DNA of 64,000 nt from Bacteroidota bacterium. GTDB lineage: Bacteria; Bacteroidota; Bacteroidia; AKYH767-A; OLB10. Position numbers and translations under genes: made by a program. Below the pieces are notes generated by a model that saw only the letters and a list, made by a program, of their open reading frames with translations, had not been told where the DNA came from and did no database searches. Location: the NCBI GenBank assembly GCA_016717725.1, contig JADKFA010000004.1, forward strand, positions 124,001-188,000, read 5' to 3'. Below are positions 9,874-18,541 of this stretch, in pieces; within the stretch, counting starts at the first letter, position 1; each line of letters starts with the position of its first letter.

Positions 9874-10149
9874 ATGTCACAAAACAAATTATACGATTTC
9901 TTAAATCCGCTAAGTACGGTAGAAAAGGTAGAGATACCTCCATTTCTCTTTTCCAAAATAGAGCAAAAAATAAGCTTCATTCGTGAAAATACCATTTCTA
10001 AAAATATGGGGTGGACATGGATAACATCCGTTAGTTTGATTGTTCTTTTCAATTTATTTATCATAACACAATCGTCATGGATCCCAACAGAAAAAAACAA
10101 TCTTTTGCAGTCACTACAAATACAAAATAATAATTCCCTCTATCCATGA
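9874..10149 (+). CDS. Small single-pass membrane protein, possible anti-sigma factor
   Basis: The 91-residue product has one transmembrane segment (about residues 47-65, WTWITSVSLIVLFNLFII) with a ~45-residue N-terminal cytoplasmic part and a short outer tail. I do not recognise a named domain. It lies 25 nt after an ECF sigma gene and overlaps the next gene by 4 nt (ATGA), a typical anti-sigma position. No zinc-binding HxxxCxxC motif is present, so an anti-sigma role is inferred from context only. Confidence 0.7.
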   Translation: MSQNKLYDFLNPLSTVEKVEIPPFLFSKIEQKISFIRENTISKNMGWTWITSVSLIVLFNLFIITQSSWIPTEKNNLLQSLQIQNNNSLYP

Positions 10150-10604
10150 ACAAGAACAAACTGATTCGCATTGTAGCGATTGTGCTCTTGCTCACAAATA
10201 TCGCTTTAGTTTCCTTCATTCTTCTAATGAAACCAAAGCCTCCTCGTGGAGAAGGGCCCAGAAACATTATTATCGAAAAATTACATTTTGATCGAAACCA
10301 AAATCTTAAATACGATAAGATCATCTTTGTACACAGAGCGAAAATTAAAAAGAAAGAAAAGGAAATTATTGAATTAAAAAATGCTCTCTATATGCAACTA
10401 TTGGTAGATAGCAATCAACAGTCAATAGATTCTTTGTCGATTAAAATTGGTAGTGTGCAAACTGAAATCGAAAACATTCACTATCATCACTTCGAAGAGA
10501 TACATGAATTATGCGACGAGGATCAAGAGAAATATTATGTTGAATTTGTAAAAGAAATCGCAGAACTTTTTTCTATGCACAGAAGACCTCCTCCTCATAA
10601 ATGA
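10146..10604 (+). CDS. Periplasmic heavy-metal sensor-like protein (CpxP/ZraP type)
   Basis: The 152-residue protein has an N-terminal membrane anchor (about residues 7-27) and then a helical, charged periplasmic part with KPKPPRGEGPRNIII, a long Lys/Glu-rich helix and a late HYHHFEEIHELCDEDQ segment. This pattern resembles the Spy/CpxP/ZraP group, often annotated as periplasmic heavy-metal sensors. The His and Cys cluster could bind metal. It overlaps both neighbours by 4 nt, so translation is probably coupled. A role in sensing the signal that frees the sigma factor is inferred. Confidence 0.7.
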   Translation: MNKNKLIRIVAIVLLLTNIALVSFILLMKPKPPRGEGPRNIIIEKLHFDRNQNLKYDKIIFVHRAKIKKKEKEIIELKNALYMQLLVDSNQQSIDSLSIKIGSVQTEIENIHYHHFEEIHELCDEDQEKYYVEFVKEIAELFSMHRRPPPHK

Positions 10605-11284
10605 AAAAATATTACATCTTCCTTGTTTTGGTATTATTGCACTTCTTAAGTGTCGCGCAACGCGTGAATATATACTTTAATGCATTATTGAATGGAAAAG
10701 AAATTCAGTTTGATAGCATAGTTATAAATAACGAAAAAGATACACTTCAAATTAATCAATTAAAATTTTATATTTCTAATATCCAATTTTTAAAGGGAGA
10801 TGAAATTGTTTTTACGGAGTTGAACAGTTATCATCTTATCGATTTTGAAATGCCGGCAACAACATCCATCTCCATCAAAACATTTCGATCGATTTCCTAT
10901 AATTCAATTCGATTTTATTTGGGCATCGACAGTTTAACAAATGTTTCTGGCGCTTTGGGAGGAGATCTAGATCCTACCCATGGTATGTACTGGACTTGGC
11001 AAAGTGGCTATATTAATTTTAAAATGGAAGGTCAAGCCAGTAAAAGTGAAGCTGCATCAACCGAATTTCAATTTCATCTTGGAGGGTATCAAGTGCCATT
11101 TAATTCGCTTCAACAAATTCAACTGAATGCAACTGATGAGAATATTAATTTAGTTTTAAACGTTGATCCATTTCTCCATTCCATAGACTTTTCCAATAAT
11201 CATCATATTATGTCGCCGACTAAAAAAGCGGTAGAACTATCTGAACTTCTGGCTAAAAATTTTAAGGTAAGAAAGAATGAATAA
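10601..11284 (+). CDS. mbnP: MbnP family copper-associated protein
   Basis: The 227-residue protein has a signal peptide (MKKYYIFLVLVLLHFLSVAQ). It carries the family core: LKFYISNIQF (about residues 54-63) and GGDLDPTHGMYWTWQSGYINF (about 120-140). In characterised MbnP, a tryptophan is oxidised to kynurenine by the di-heme partner MbnH, creating a copper site. Trp131 and Trp133 here are candidates, but I cannot tell which is modified. The next gene encodes the MbnH-like partner and overlaps by 8 nt, which strongly supports the assignment. Confidence 0.88.
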   Translation: MKKYYIFLVLVLLHFLSVAQRVNIYFNALLNGKEIQFDSIVINNEKDTLQINQLKFYISNIQFLKGDEIVFTELNSYHLIDFEMPATTSISIKTFRSISYNSIRFYLGIDSLTNVSGALGGDLDPTHGMYWTWQSGYINFKMEGQASKSEAASTEFQFHLGGYQVPFNSLQQIQLNATDENINLVLNVDPFLHSIDFSNNHHIMSPTKKAVELSELLAKNFKVRKNE

Positions 11285-12302
11285 ATTGCATTATATATTG
11301 TTCTTTATTCTTCTCTCCGCATTTACTACACGTGAATCCAATCTTTCGTATCCTTCATCTTGGCCAAAACCATCATATGATTTTTCTAAAAATCCAATTG
11401 AAAAAAACAAAGTGAACTTAGGTAGAGTCTTGTTTTATGATCCCATCTTATCTGATAACAATTCCATCTCTTGTGAAAGTTGTCATTCACCGTACAGTGC
11501 ATTTACACATATTGATCATGCGTTAAGTCACGGGATTTACGATAGCATTGGTACCAGAAACTCGCCTGCACTAATGAACTTAGCTTGGAAAAAATCATTT
11601 ATGTGGGATGGTGCCATCAACAATTTAGATATGCAAGCATTGGCCCCTATCACTCATCCCTTGGAGATGGGAAGCTCCATTAAAAATGTGGTGATCAAAC
11701 TTCAAGCTTCAAAGAAATATCGTCAACTTTATTTTCAAGCTTATGGAGATAGTACGGTCACTGGTGAAAAAACGTTGAAAGCGATAAGTCAATTTTTACT
11801 CACGCTAATAAGTGCAAATTCAAAATACGATAAAGTAATGAACGGTGATGAACAATTTTCGACACAAGAAAAAAACGGATACGCACTCTTTCAAAAAAAC
11901 TGTTCATCCTGTCATCGTGAACCCTTATTTACCAATGATGAATTTGCAAATAATGGATTACCAGAAAATCCAACATTGAAAGATAAAGGAAGAATGCACA
12001 TTACATTAGACTCCACAGATGCTTACAAATTCAAAATTCCTACACTTAGAAATATTGAATATACTTTCCCCTATATGCATGATGGTCGATTTAAGAAATT
12101 ATCGGAGGTGATGAATCATTATACGTCTGGAATTATTGACTCTAAAACATTAGCGCCATCTTTAAAAAATAAAATTACACTGACGCAAAATGAAAAAGTA
12201 GATATCATCAGCTTTCTCTTAACATTAAGCGACAAAGAATTTGTGTTTAACTCAAAACATACTTACCCAAAAGAAATTATTTCGTCGGTAGCGAAGGATT
12301 AA
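11277..12302 (+). CDS. mbnH: MbnH-like di-heme cytochrome c peroxidase family enzyme
   Basis: The 341-residue protein belongs to the di-heme cytochrome c peroxidase family. It has an N-terminal export signal and two c-type heme motifs, CESCH (residues 66-70) and CSSCH (209-213). Other family marks are RNSPALMNLAW, FMWDGAINNLDMQA, HPLEMG and FKIPTLRNIEYTFPYMHDGRF. Because mbnP precedes it with an 8-nt overlap, the MbnH role (oxidising a Trp in MbnP) is more likely than general peroxidase activity. It would act in the periplasm and needs cytochrome c maturation. Confidence 0.9.
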   Translation: MNKLHYILFFILLSAFTTRESNLSYPSSWPKPSYDFSKNPIEKNKVNLGRVLFYDPILSDNNSISCESCHSPYSAFTHIDHALSHGIYDSIGTRNSPALMNLAWKKSFMWDGAINNLDMQALAPITHPLEMGSSIKNVVIKLQASKKYRQLYFQAYGDSTVTGEKTLKAISQFLLTLISANSKYDKVMNGDEQFSTQEKNGYALFQKNCSSCHREPLFTNDEFANNGLPENPTLKDKGRMHITLDSTDAYKFKIPTLRNIEYTFPYMHDGRFKKLSEVMNHYTSGIIDSKTLAPSLKNKITLTQNEKVDIISFLLTLSDKEFVFNSKHTYPKEIISSVAKD

Positions 12303-12347
12303 TAATAATTATAACGACTAAAGTCAACATACCTTAAAATAAATAAA

Positions 12348-13724
12348 ATGAAAAAATTATTTGTATTCCTACTGTTGGTATTCAACATTGGATCCATGCA
12401 AGCACAAACAAATCCTGCCATTTTATCATGGTTACAGAACAATACAGTAACGGCTCGACATTATGTCTCTGGAAATTCCACACCCATCAATGACGCCGCT
12501 TTAGTTAATGTGCAAACGGTGCAATACAACACGAGTGATGTTTACATTAGCACTACTGGATTACCCAGTTATGTGACTGGTCCCTTCTTAGATGGAAATC
12601 CGTCGCTTGCCACAAATCAAAATGCGATTTTTCGTTTTCCTTTAAGTCCAGTTCAAAATACGGGGACTGCTGTTGCTACTACTCCTGGAAATATTGGAGT
12701 ATTTATAAATGGTGTAGCATTGTTTGATTATAGAGACGGTGTAGCGTGGAATGCCAATACGAATGCACTTTGTGGTGGACCTGGAAATCCACCTTGTCCA
12801 GGTGGTATGGGAGCAACGCAAGCTTGGAATCGTGATGCCATTGTTGCTGAAAGAGGTGGATTTGATTGTGCTAAGGCGCATCCTGCCATGGGAAATTATC
12901 ATCATCATCAAAACCCAAGTGCATTTAATCTGGATTTAAATGTGGTCTCTTCCATTTGCAATTTATACAATGCGGATGGACTTTATGTTATCGATAGCAC
13001 TACACATTCTCCACTAATTGGATTTGCCTATGATGGTTTTCCTATTTATGGTGCATATGGTTATCAAAATGTAAATGGTACGGGTCCAATTGTAAGAATT
13101 AAATCGAGTTATCAGTTGAGAAATATTACTACTCGTACAACAAGTCCAACGGGAGCATCAGTTACTGCAGGACCGGTGGTAAGTACTACTTATCCGCTGG
13201 GCTATTTTAGAGAAGACTATGAATACATTCCAACATCAGTTTCTACTCCTGATTTTTTAGATGAACATAATGGTCGATTTTGTGTAACACCAGAATATCC
13301 AACTGGAATCTATTGTTACTTTGCTACCGTTGATGCCAATTGGAATTCTGCATATCCGTATGTAGTAGGTCCAACATTTTATGGTAATTTAGTTGCTGCC
13401 AAAGTGACTAATGTCCCAGGTGGAACTACTACTTATATCCCATCTACCTCTTCACTCATTGAACATGCTAACACTGAATTGAACGTATCTGTTTTTCCAA
13501 ATCCTACTAGCGAATTATTAGTGGTTCAGCTATTGGATTTAAATCGCGAAGACACTGAATTAGTCTTGTTCGATCTCAATGGAAAAATCGTTGACAAAAC
13601 CACGATCTATCAAGGAGCAACGATTGGATATTTTGATACTAAAACGTATTATGCAGGAAGTTATATTCTAAAAATTTCCAACTCCACAGGAATCACCACG
13701 AAGAAGGTGGTCGTTACGAAATAA
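12348..13724 (+). CDS. YHYH domain protein with T9SS type A sorting domain
   Basis: The 458-residue protein has a signal peptide (MKKLFVFLLLVFNIGSMQAQ), then a YHYH domain (about residues 25-350). The domain centres on HPAMGNYHHHQNPSAF (residues 178-193), with YAYDGFPIYGAYGY-type and GRFCVTPEYPTGIY segments that are typical. The C-terminal ~80 residues form a T9SS type A sorting domain (VFPNPTSELLVVQL..., TTKKVVVTK). YHYH proteins have no settled function. The His cluster suggests metal binding. It lies 45 nt after mbnH, probably in the same operon. A paralog without the T9SS domain is at 55355-56743, also beside metal-handling genes. Confidence 0.88.
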   Translation: MKKLFVFLLLVFNIGSMQAQTNPAILSWLQNNTVTARHYVSGNSTPINDAALVNVQTVQYNTSDVYISTTGLPSYVTGPFLDGNPSLATNQNAIFRFPLSPVQNTGTAVATTPGNIGVFINGVALFDYRDGVAWNANTNALCGGPGNPPCPGGMGATQAWNRDAIVAERGGFDCAKAHPAMGNYHHHQNPSAFNLDLNVVSSICNLYNADGLYVIDSTTHSPLIGFAYDGFPIYGAYGYQNVNGTGPIVRIKSSYQLRNITTRTTSPTGASVTAGPVVSTTYPLGYFREDYEYIPTSVSTPDFLDEHNGRFCVTPEYPTGIYCYFATVDANWNSAYPYVVGPTFYGNLVAAKVTNVPGGTTTYIPSTSSLIEHANTELNVSVFPNPTSELLVVQLLDLNREDTELVLFDLNGKIVDKTTIYQGATIGYFDTKTYYAGSYILKISNSTGITTKKVVVTK

Positions 13725-13748
13725 GAGAAAAGCCAAAACAACTCTCTT

Positions 13749-13927
13749 ATACCAATTACAAGTATATTTTAGTTCAAAGCTGCGACGTATTTTTTTGCCA
13801 AGACGATTTAAAAAAATCGTTGCATAGCCATAGCCTACGGAACTATTTTTTTAAGAAGTATTGGTGAAAAAGAGTCCCGATAGCTATCGGGAAGCAGATA
13901 GGACTAAAATATACTTGTATTTGGTAT
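13749..13927. mobile_element. MITE-like element with 25-bp terminal inverted repeats
   Basis: The ends are 25-bp inverted repeats with one mismatch (13749-13773 and 13903-13927; 17 inner bases match exactly). Inside are further palindromes, including CCCGATAGCTATCGGG (13876-13891) and ACGATTT...AAATCGT. There is no coding capacity in the 179 bp. No clear target-site duplication is visible. It could be a non-autonomous transposable element or a long hairpin-forming intergenic repeat. Confidence 0.7.
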
Positions 13928-14024
13928 TTATGCTGTATTCATCTATTTTTTATTTAAGATGAATGCAGCTTTTTATTTATCAAACATTTTCTATTTTTAC
14001 ATTTAGCTTCTTTAAATAAATTCC

Positions 14025-14618
14025 ATGTCTGGAAAACTAACCCATCTTTCCCTTTCATCAATTACCGTTGAGCCATTGACTAAAAAGAATTGGGAAAAAT
14101 TTTTAGCTCTATTTGGTGATAAAGGAGCGTGTGGAAATTGTTGGTGCATGTATTACCGATTATCTAAAAGCGAATTTCAAGAGGGAAAATTTGATGATGG
14201 AAATAGGCTAGCGATGAAAGAACTCGTTTTTTCAAATTCCCCAACAGGTGTATTGGCCATTTATGAAGGAAGAGCCATTGCTTGGTGTGCATTTGCTCCT
14301 CGAGAAGATTTTGTTAAGCTGAAAAAATCAAGAGTACATAAACCCATCGATGATCAGAAAGTGTGGTCGTTGCCCTGTACATTTATTCATAAAGATTTTA
14401 GAAGACAGGGCGTGTCTGTTGCTCTTTTGAAGGGGTTAATCAACTATGCAAAAACTACCGAAATAAAAATAATTGAAGCTTACCCCACTATACCCACTCA
14501 AGAAAAATTACCCGATTCATTTGCGTGGATTGGTTTATATAAATCATTTGAGCGTGCTGGATTTAAAATTGTTGATCGCACATCCAAGTATCGACCTATG
14601 GTGAGGTATGAATTGTAA
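14025..14618 (+). CDS. GNAT family N-acetyltransferase
   Basis: The 197-residue protein has a Cys-rich N-terminal segment (CGNCWCMYYR, about residues 37-46) and a GNAT core with CTFIHKDFRRQGVSVALLKGL (about 115-135), the acetyl-CoA-binding motif. This GNAT subgroup is common but has no known substrate. It appears to be a single-gene unit. Confidence 0.85.
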   Translation: MSGKLTHLSLSSITVEPLTKKNWEKFLALFGDKGACGNCWCMYYRLSKSEFQEGKFDDGNRLAMKELVFSNSPTGVLAIYEGRAIAWCAFAPREDFVKLKKSRVHKPIDDQKVWSLPCTFIHKDFRRQGVSVALLKGLINYAKTTEIKIIEAYPTIPTQEKLPDSFAWIGLYKSFERAGFKIVDRTSKYRPMVRYEL

Positions 14619-14782
14619 AATTTAACCTCTATTCAAGACAAATAGGTTTGTTTAAAGTGGGCAAAGGAGAATGAAAAAGAGAAGATTTTAACTTCTCTTG
14701 AGGTTCTCTAAAGATGCTTCCGTGTAAATTTCGTATTTTCGTACTCCTGCGATTTGCAGGTGTATTATAATTCGTATCCTTC

Positions 14783-15577
14783 ATGCAAGAGAGACATATC
14801 AATCGGGAAAAGTACTTCCAAGAGCAATCATCTACGATTAGCAATCACGTGTTACCTTTTCTAAATCAAATGATTACAGTTGATGAGAACACTTCTATTT
14901 TAGAAATTGGTTGTGGGGAAGGTGGTAATTTAAAGCCTTTTTTGGATATGGGATGCAAACGTATTTTGGGCGTTGATATGTCGGCCGACAAAATTGAAAA
15001 TGCAAAGGTCTTTTTTGCAAATGATCCCAACAAAGCAAATATTGAATTTATCACATCCGATATTTATGATGTAGATAATATTGGCAAGTTTGATATTATC
15101 ATGACACGTGATGTGCTAGAACATATTCACGGCCAAGAAAGATTTATGGAATATGTAAAAAGATTTTTGAAGCCCGGTGGCAAATTCTTTTTAGGTTTTC
15201 CTCCTTGGTACAATCCTTTTGGTGGCCATCAGCAAATGTGTGAAAGTAAAGTTTTATCAAAACTTCCATTCTTTCATATTTTACCAAAATCCGTTTATGG
15301 ATTTATATTAAAGTCATTTGGCGAAACAGATCCGAAGATTGAAGCATTAATGGAAATTAAAGATACGGGAATTACCATTGAGCGTTTTGAAAAAATTCTA
15401 AAAAAGACAGGATACAAAAAAGACAAAGTGCTCTACTATTTTATTAATCCGAACTACGAAGCGAAGTTTGGATTGAAACCCAGAGAGCAAGTTGGATTTA
15501 TTTCGGCATTACCATACATTCGAAATTTTTTGATTACTACGAGTTATTATTTGGTGTCGCCTATACAAGAAAACTAA
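14783..15577 (+). CDS. Class I SAM-dependent methyltransferase
   Basis: The 264-residue protein has a Rossmann methyltransferase core. Motif I is ILEIGCGEGGNLKPFLDMG (about residues 39-57), then GVDMS for motif II. FDIIMTRDVLEHIHG (about 104-118) and LKPGGKFFLGFPPWYNPFGG follow. The pattern is that of Methyltransf_11/UbiE-like enzymes acting on small molecules or glycans; the substrate is unknown. A TATTTTCG promoter-like motif lies about 50 nt upstream. Confidence 0.88.
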   Translation: MQERHINREKYFQEQSSTISNHVLPFLNQMITVDENTSILEIGCGEGGNLKPFLDMGCKRILGVDMSADKIENAKVFFANDPNKANIEFITSDIYDVDNIGKFDIIMTRDVLEHIHGQERFMEYVKRFLKPGGKFFLGFPPWYNPFGGHQQMCESKVLSKLPFFHILPKSVYGFILKSFGETDPKIEALMEIKDTGITIERFEKILKKTGYKKDKVLYYFINPNYEAKFGLKPREQVGFISALPYIRNFLITTSYYLVSPIQEN

Positions 15578-15655
15578 TATTAATACCCAAGACACTTTTT
15601 TGCTTTTTACAGTTGGTTTAAAATTATTTTGAGTAACCTCTATTAAAAAAGATGC

Positions 15656-16243
15656 ATGAAAAAAGGTAGATTAGAAGCTTTTAGTGATGGCGTATTTGCC
15701 ATCATCATTACTATTATGGTTTTGGAAATTAAGGTGCCGCACGGAAATAGGTTGGACGATTTGTTTCCTTTGCTTCCCATCTTTCTCAGCTATATTTTAA
15801 GTTTCATTTATCTTGGCATCTATTGGAACAATCATCATCACTTATTGCATACCATTAAAGAAGTAAGTGGTGATATCCTTTGGGCGAACTTACATTTGCT
15901 ATTCTGGCTTTCTTTAGTGCCGTTTGTTACGGGATGGATGGGTGAAAATCATTTTGAAAAAATACCTGTTGCTCTTTATGGAGTGATCCTTGTACTCTGC
16001 GCAATTGCTTATACTATTTTACAAGGAAGAATAACTAAAAGCCTTGGACCGAAATCTACCTTAGTAAAATCATTAGGAAAAGACTGGAAAGGGAAAGGTT
16101 CTATTTTGATTTATCTTATCGGCATCTTTAGTGTAAATATAAATGCAAGAATTTCTCTTTCACTTTATTTATTGGTAGCTATTATATGGTTAGTTCCCGA
16201 TAAAAGAATTGAAAAAAGTTTGAAGATGGAAGAGAGTGAATAG
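15656..16243 (+). CDS. TMEM175 family potassium channel protein (DUF1211)
   Basis: The 195-residue, highly hydrophobic protein begins with GRLEAFSDGVFAIIITIMVLE, the FSDGVFA signature of the TMEM175/DUF1211 family. The length and about six membrane segments fit bacterial single-repeat members, which assemble as tetrameric K+ channels in the inner membrane. It ends 6 nt before the convergent gene at 16250. Confidence 0.9.
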   Translation: MKKGRLEAFSDGVFAIIITIMVLEIKVPHGNRLDDLFPLLPIFLSYILSFIYLGIYWNNHHHLLHTIKEVSGDILWANLHLLFWLSLVPFVTGWMGENHFEKIPVALYGVILVLCAIAYTILQGRITKSLGPKSTLVKSLGKDWKGKGSILIYLIGIFSVNINARISLSLYLLVAIIWLVPDKRIEKSLKMEESE

Positions 16244-16249
16244 TAATTA

Positions 16250-17565
16250 TTAACTTTTCACAACTTTTTCAGAAACCAATATGCTTTTTCTCGATTGTAT
16301 TTTTAAAATATATGCGCCCGACTTTAAATCATCTCCTTTTGTAAATTGATATTCATTCTTTCCCAATTGTAGTTCTATACTCTCATTGAAAATAACCTGT
16401 CCGTTCACGCTTAATAAGATAACATGGGCTTGCGTATTCTCATCTGAATTAAATGTGACACTAAATTGCCTAGAAAATGGATTTGAAATAATCTTTGTTT
16501 TTGTTAATGCTCCGGAACTTTTACCTAGGTCTACCGAAATGGGTTTAAAGATTTCTGTTGTTCCATCAAAATCAGTTTGCTTCAATCGATAATAGTAAAC
16601 ACCCGAAATTTGCACACGGTCAATAATGGAATAATTTTTTAAACAGGAACTGTTTCCAGCACCTTTCACTTTCAACACTTCCATAAAATTAATTCCATCT
16701 TGTGATCTTTCGATTGTAAAAAAATCATTGTTTTTTCGGATGCAGTACTCCATTTTACTTGCACTTGATTTTGATCGATTTTAATCGCTTTAAAACTTAC
16801 CAGCTCCACAGGTAATGGTGATGGCATCATATCAAAATATTTAAAATAAATACTGTTTTGTCGTATTTGAACTCCGCCGCTACCATTCACTGCTCCTGTT
16901 CGATAATTAATAGAACTAACATTGTTAAATATTTTCATGAACATCGCTTGTGTTCGGTTGGTATCAATGTTTGCAACATTGTTTGTTGAACTAGTTGCCA
17001 CACAAGAATCATTTCTGAAAGTTACTGTTACTTGTGCTCCTGCCATAGCAGAATAGGTACTCACTTTATGCGCACCTACTATTTCTCTTAATGAGCCGCC
17101 ATCTCCATCCACGTCAATTGCTGTGGCTGCCAAACGTGTTAACACAGTATCCGTATTTGTGCCGGCAACTTTAAAAGTAATTTTCCAATTAATCCAAGAT
17201 GTGCAATTTCCAGGCGAATTAATAAATGGTTGCCATGCATCGTAATATCCACCCGTGAGGTTATCAATAGTACTTACTGAAGCACCATTATAAAAACTAA
17301 CTATTTTAACATGTGCATCAATTCCCGATGAAACTGTCGAAAATTTATAGACCGCATTTACTTGTCCTGCTGTACCACTAATTAATACTGGATTATTAAA
17401 ACTCATGTCTGGGTACTGATAAGAACTTCCAGCAACAGAAGGTTTAGGAATTGAAAGATAAAAAGCAGTAAATGCTATGATAACCCCAACGGCAACAACT
17501 CCTAGTACTGGGAGTAAACTAAATTTTTGGGTGATAGAAGGCTGCGTCTTTAAAATGGTTTTCAT
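16250..17565 (-). pseudogene. T9SS type A sorting domain protein with homopolymer frameshift
   Basis: The start near 17565 opens an export signal with a hydrophobic stretch (residues 16-40). The body is a beta-rich extracellular region that reaches VELVSFKAIKIDQNQVQVKWSTASEK. The expected continuation (NNDFFTIERSQDGINF) is in another frame that runs to 16250 and ends with a T9SS type A sorting domain. The break is at the T6 run 16731-16736; one more base would restore a continuous gene. The original is therefore a single surface or secreted protein of unknown function. A sequencing error in the homopolymer is likely, but real slippage is possible. Confidence 0.8.
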
Positions 17566-17976
17566 TGCTAATTTGATTTCGATTACTCTAGAACTTCAAA
17601 TTAAACGTACTTTGCTCGAGAAAGTTACTTGTTTACAAGTAGACGTTAGTACCTGAAAAATTCAACTTTTTCTTGGGTTATGGACTTGTTTTCAATTAGT
17701 TACCTTCGTTTTGTTGTAGGCAAAGAATGGATAAAAAATTCTCTTTCAATGATAAATGAAAAAGATTGTTGAGAGCGAAAATTTAAACTAAAAAGAAAGA
17801 GAAAGAATTTATCAAGGTGTATTGAAAATAAATTCGATTTTCCGTTGAGCTAATTTTAGTTAATGAAGGAACTTAATAGATACTAAATCCTCTATTAATA
17901 AATTTTATAAAGAGATGAATTGATTGATATATACAAGTATCTCTATTTGTTAGATTTGTTCCATTGTAAATAAAAA
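17566..17976. other. Intergenic region without recognised features
   Basis: This 411-bp AT-rich stretch separates the leftward T9SS gene from the rightward VOC gene. It must carry both promoters, but I see no convincing motif pair, RNA gene or repeat. Confidence 0.5.
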
Positions 17977-18381
17977 ATGAAACAACAACTAGCATTGATG
18001 GCTCTCCTCGTGAACGATTATGATGAAGCGATTGAATATTACACGAACAAATTACACTTTGTTTTAAAAGAAGATACTTTTCTGAGCCCAGAAAAAAGAT
18101 GGGTTGTTGTTTCTCCTCCTGGATCAATGGGAGCATCCCTTCTCTTGGCGAAAGCAAGTACAGAGGAACAAAAACTTCAAATAGGAAATCAATCCGGAGG
18201 TCGAGTGTTTATATTTTTACATACCGATAATATCGAAAGAGATTATCAAAATTTATTAAAAAATAAAATTGAAATAGTTAGAGAAAAAAATACAGAACCT
18301 TGGGGTACCGTTCTTGTATTTAAAGACCTATACGGAAACCTTTGGGATTTGATTGAACCCAACATGAAGAAAGGTTCATAA
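17977..18381 (+). CDS. VOC family (glyoxalase/bleomycin resistance-like) protein
   Basis: The 134-residue protein fits a single VOC domain. It starts with LALMALLVNDYDEAIEYYTNKLHFVLKED and ends with GTVLVFKDLYGNLWDLIEP, where the late Glu is a typical metal ligand. Such proteins include glyoxalase I-like enzymes and resistance proteins, and the substrate cannot be told from sequence. Confidence 0.88.
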   Translation: MKQQLALMALLVNDYDEAIEYYTNKLHFVLKEDTFLSPEKRWVVVSPPGSMGASLLLAKASTEEQKLQIGNQSGGRVFIFLHTDNIERDYQNLLKNKIEIVREKNTEPWGTVLVFKDLYGNLWDLIEPNMKKGS

Positions 18382-18541
18382 AAACAATATTCTTTTACAA
18401 ATTAAATCATATAGCTTGATTTTAGTTCATCTATCGAATTGAGCACTTTGTCGATGAATAAGTAGCTTCAGATGTTAAATATATAATAACTCTTATTTTT
18501 CAGAGGCAAAAACTCTATTTTTGCAAAAAAATATAATCTCT

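Noticed and set aside
12642..12939. Frames of 62 and 89 codons inside the YHYH gene
   Set aside because: They are alternative-frame shadows of the YHYH domain.
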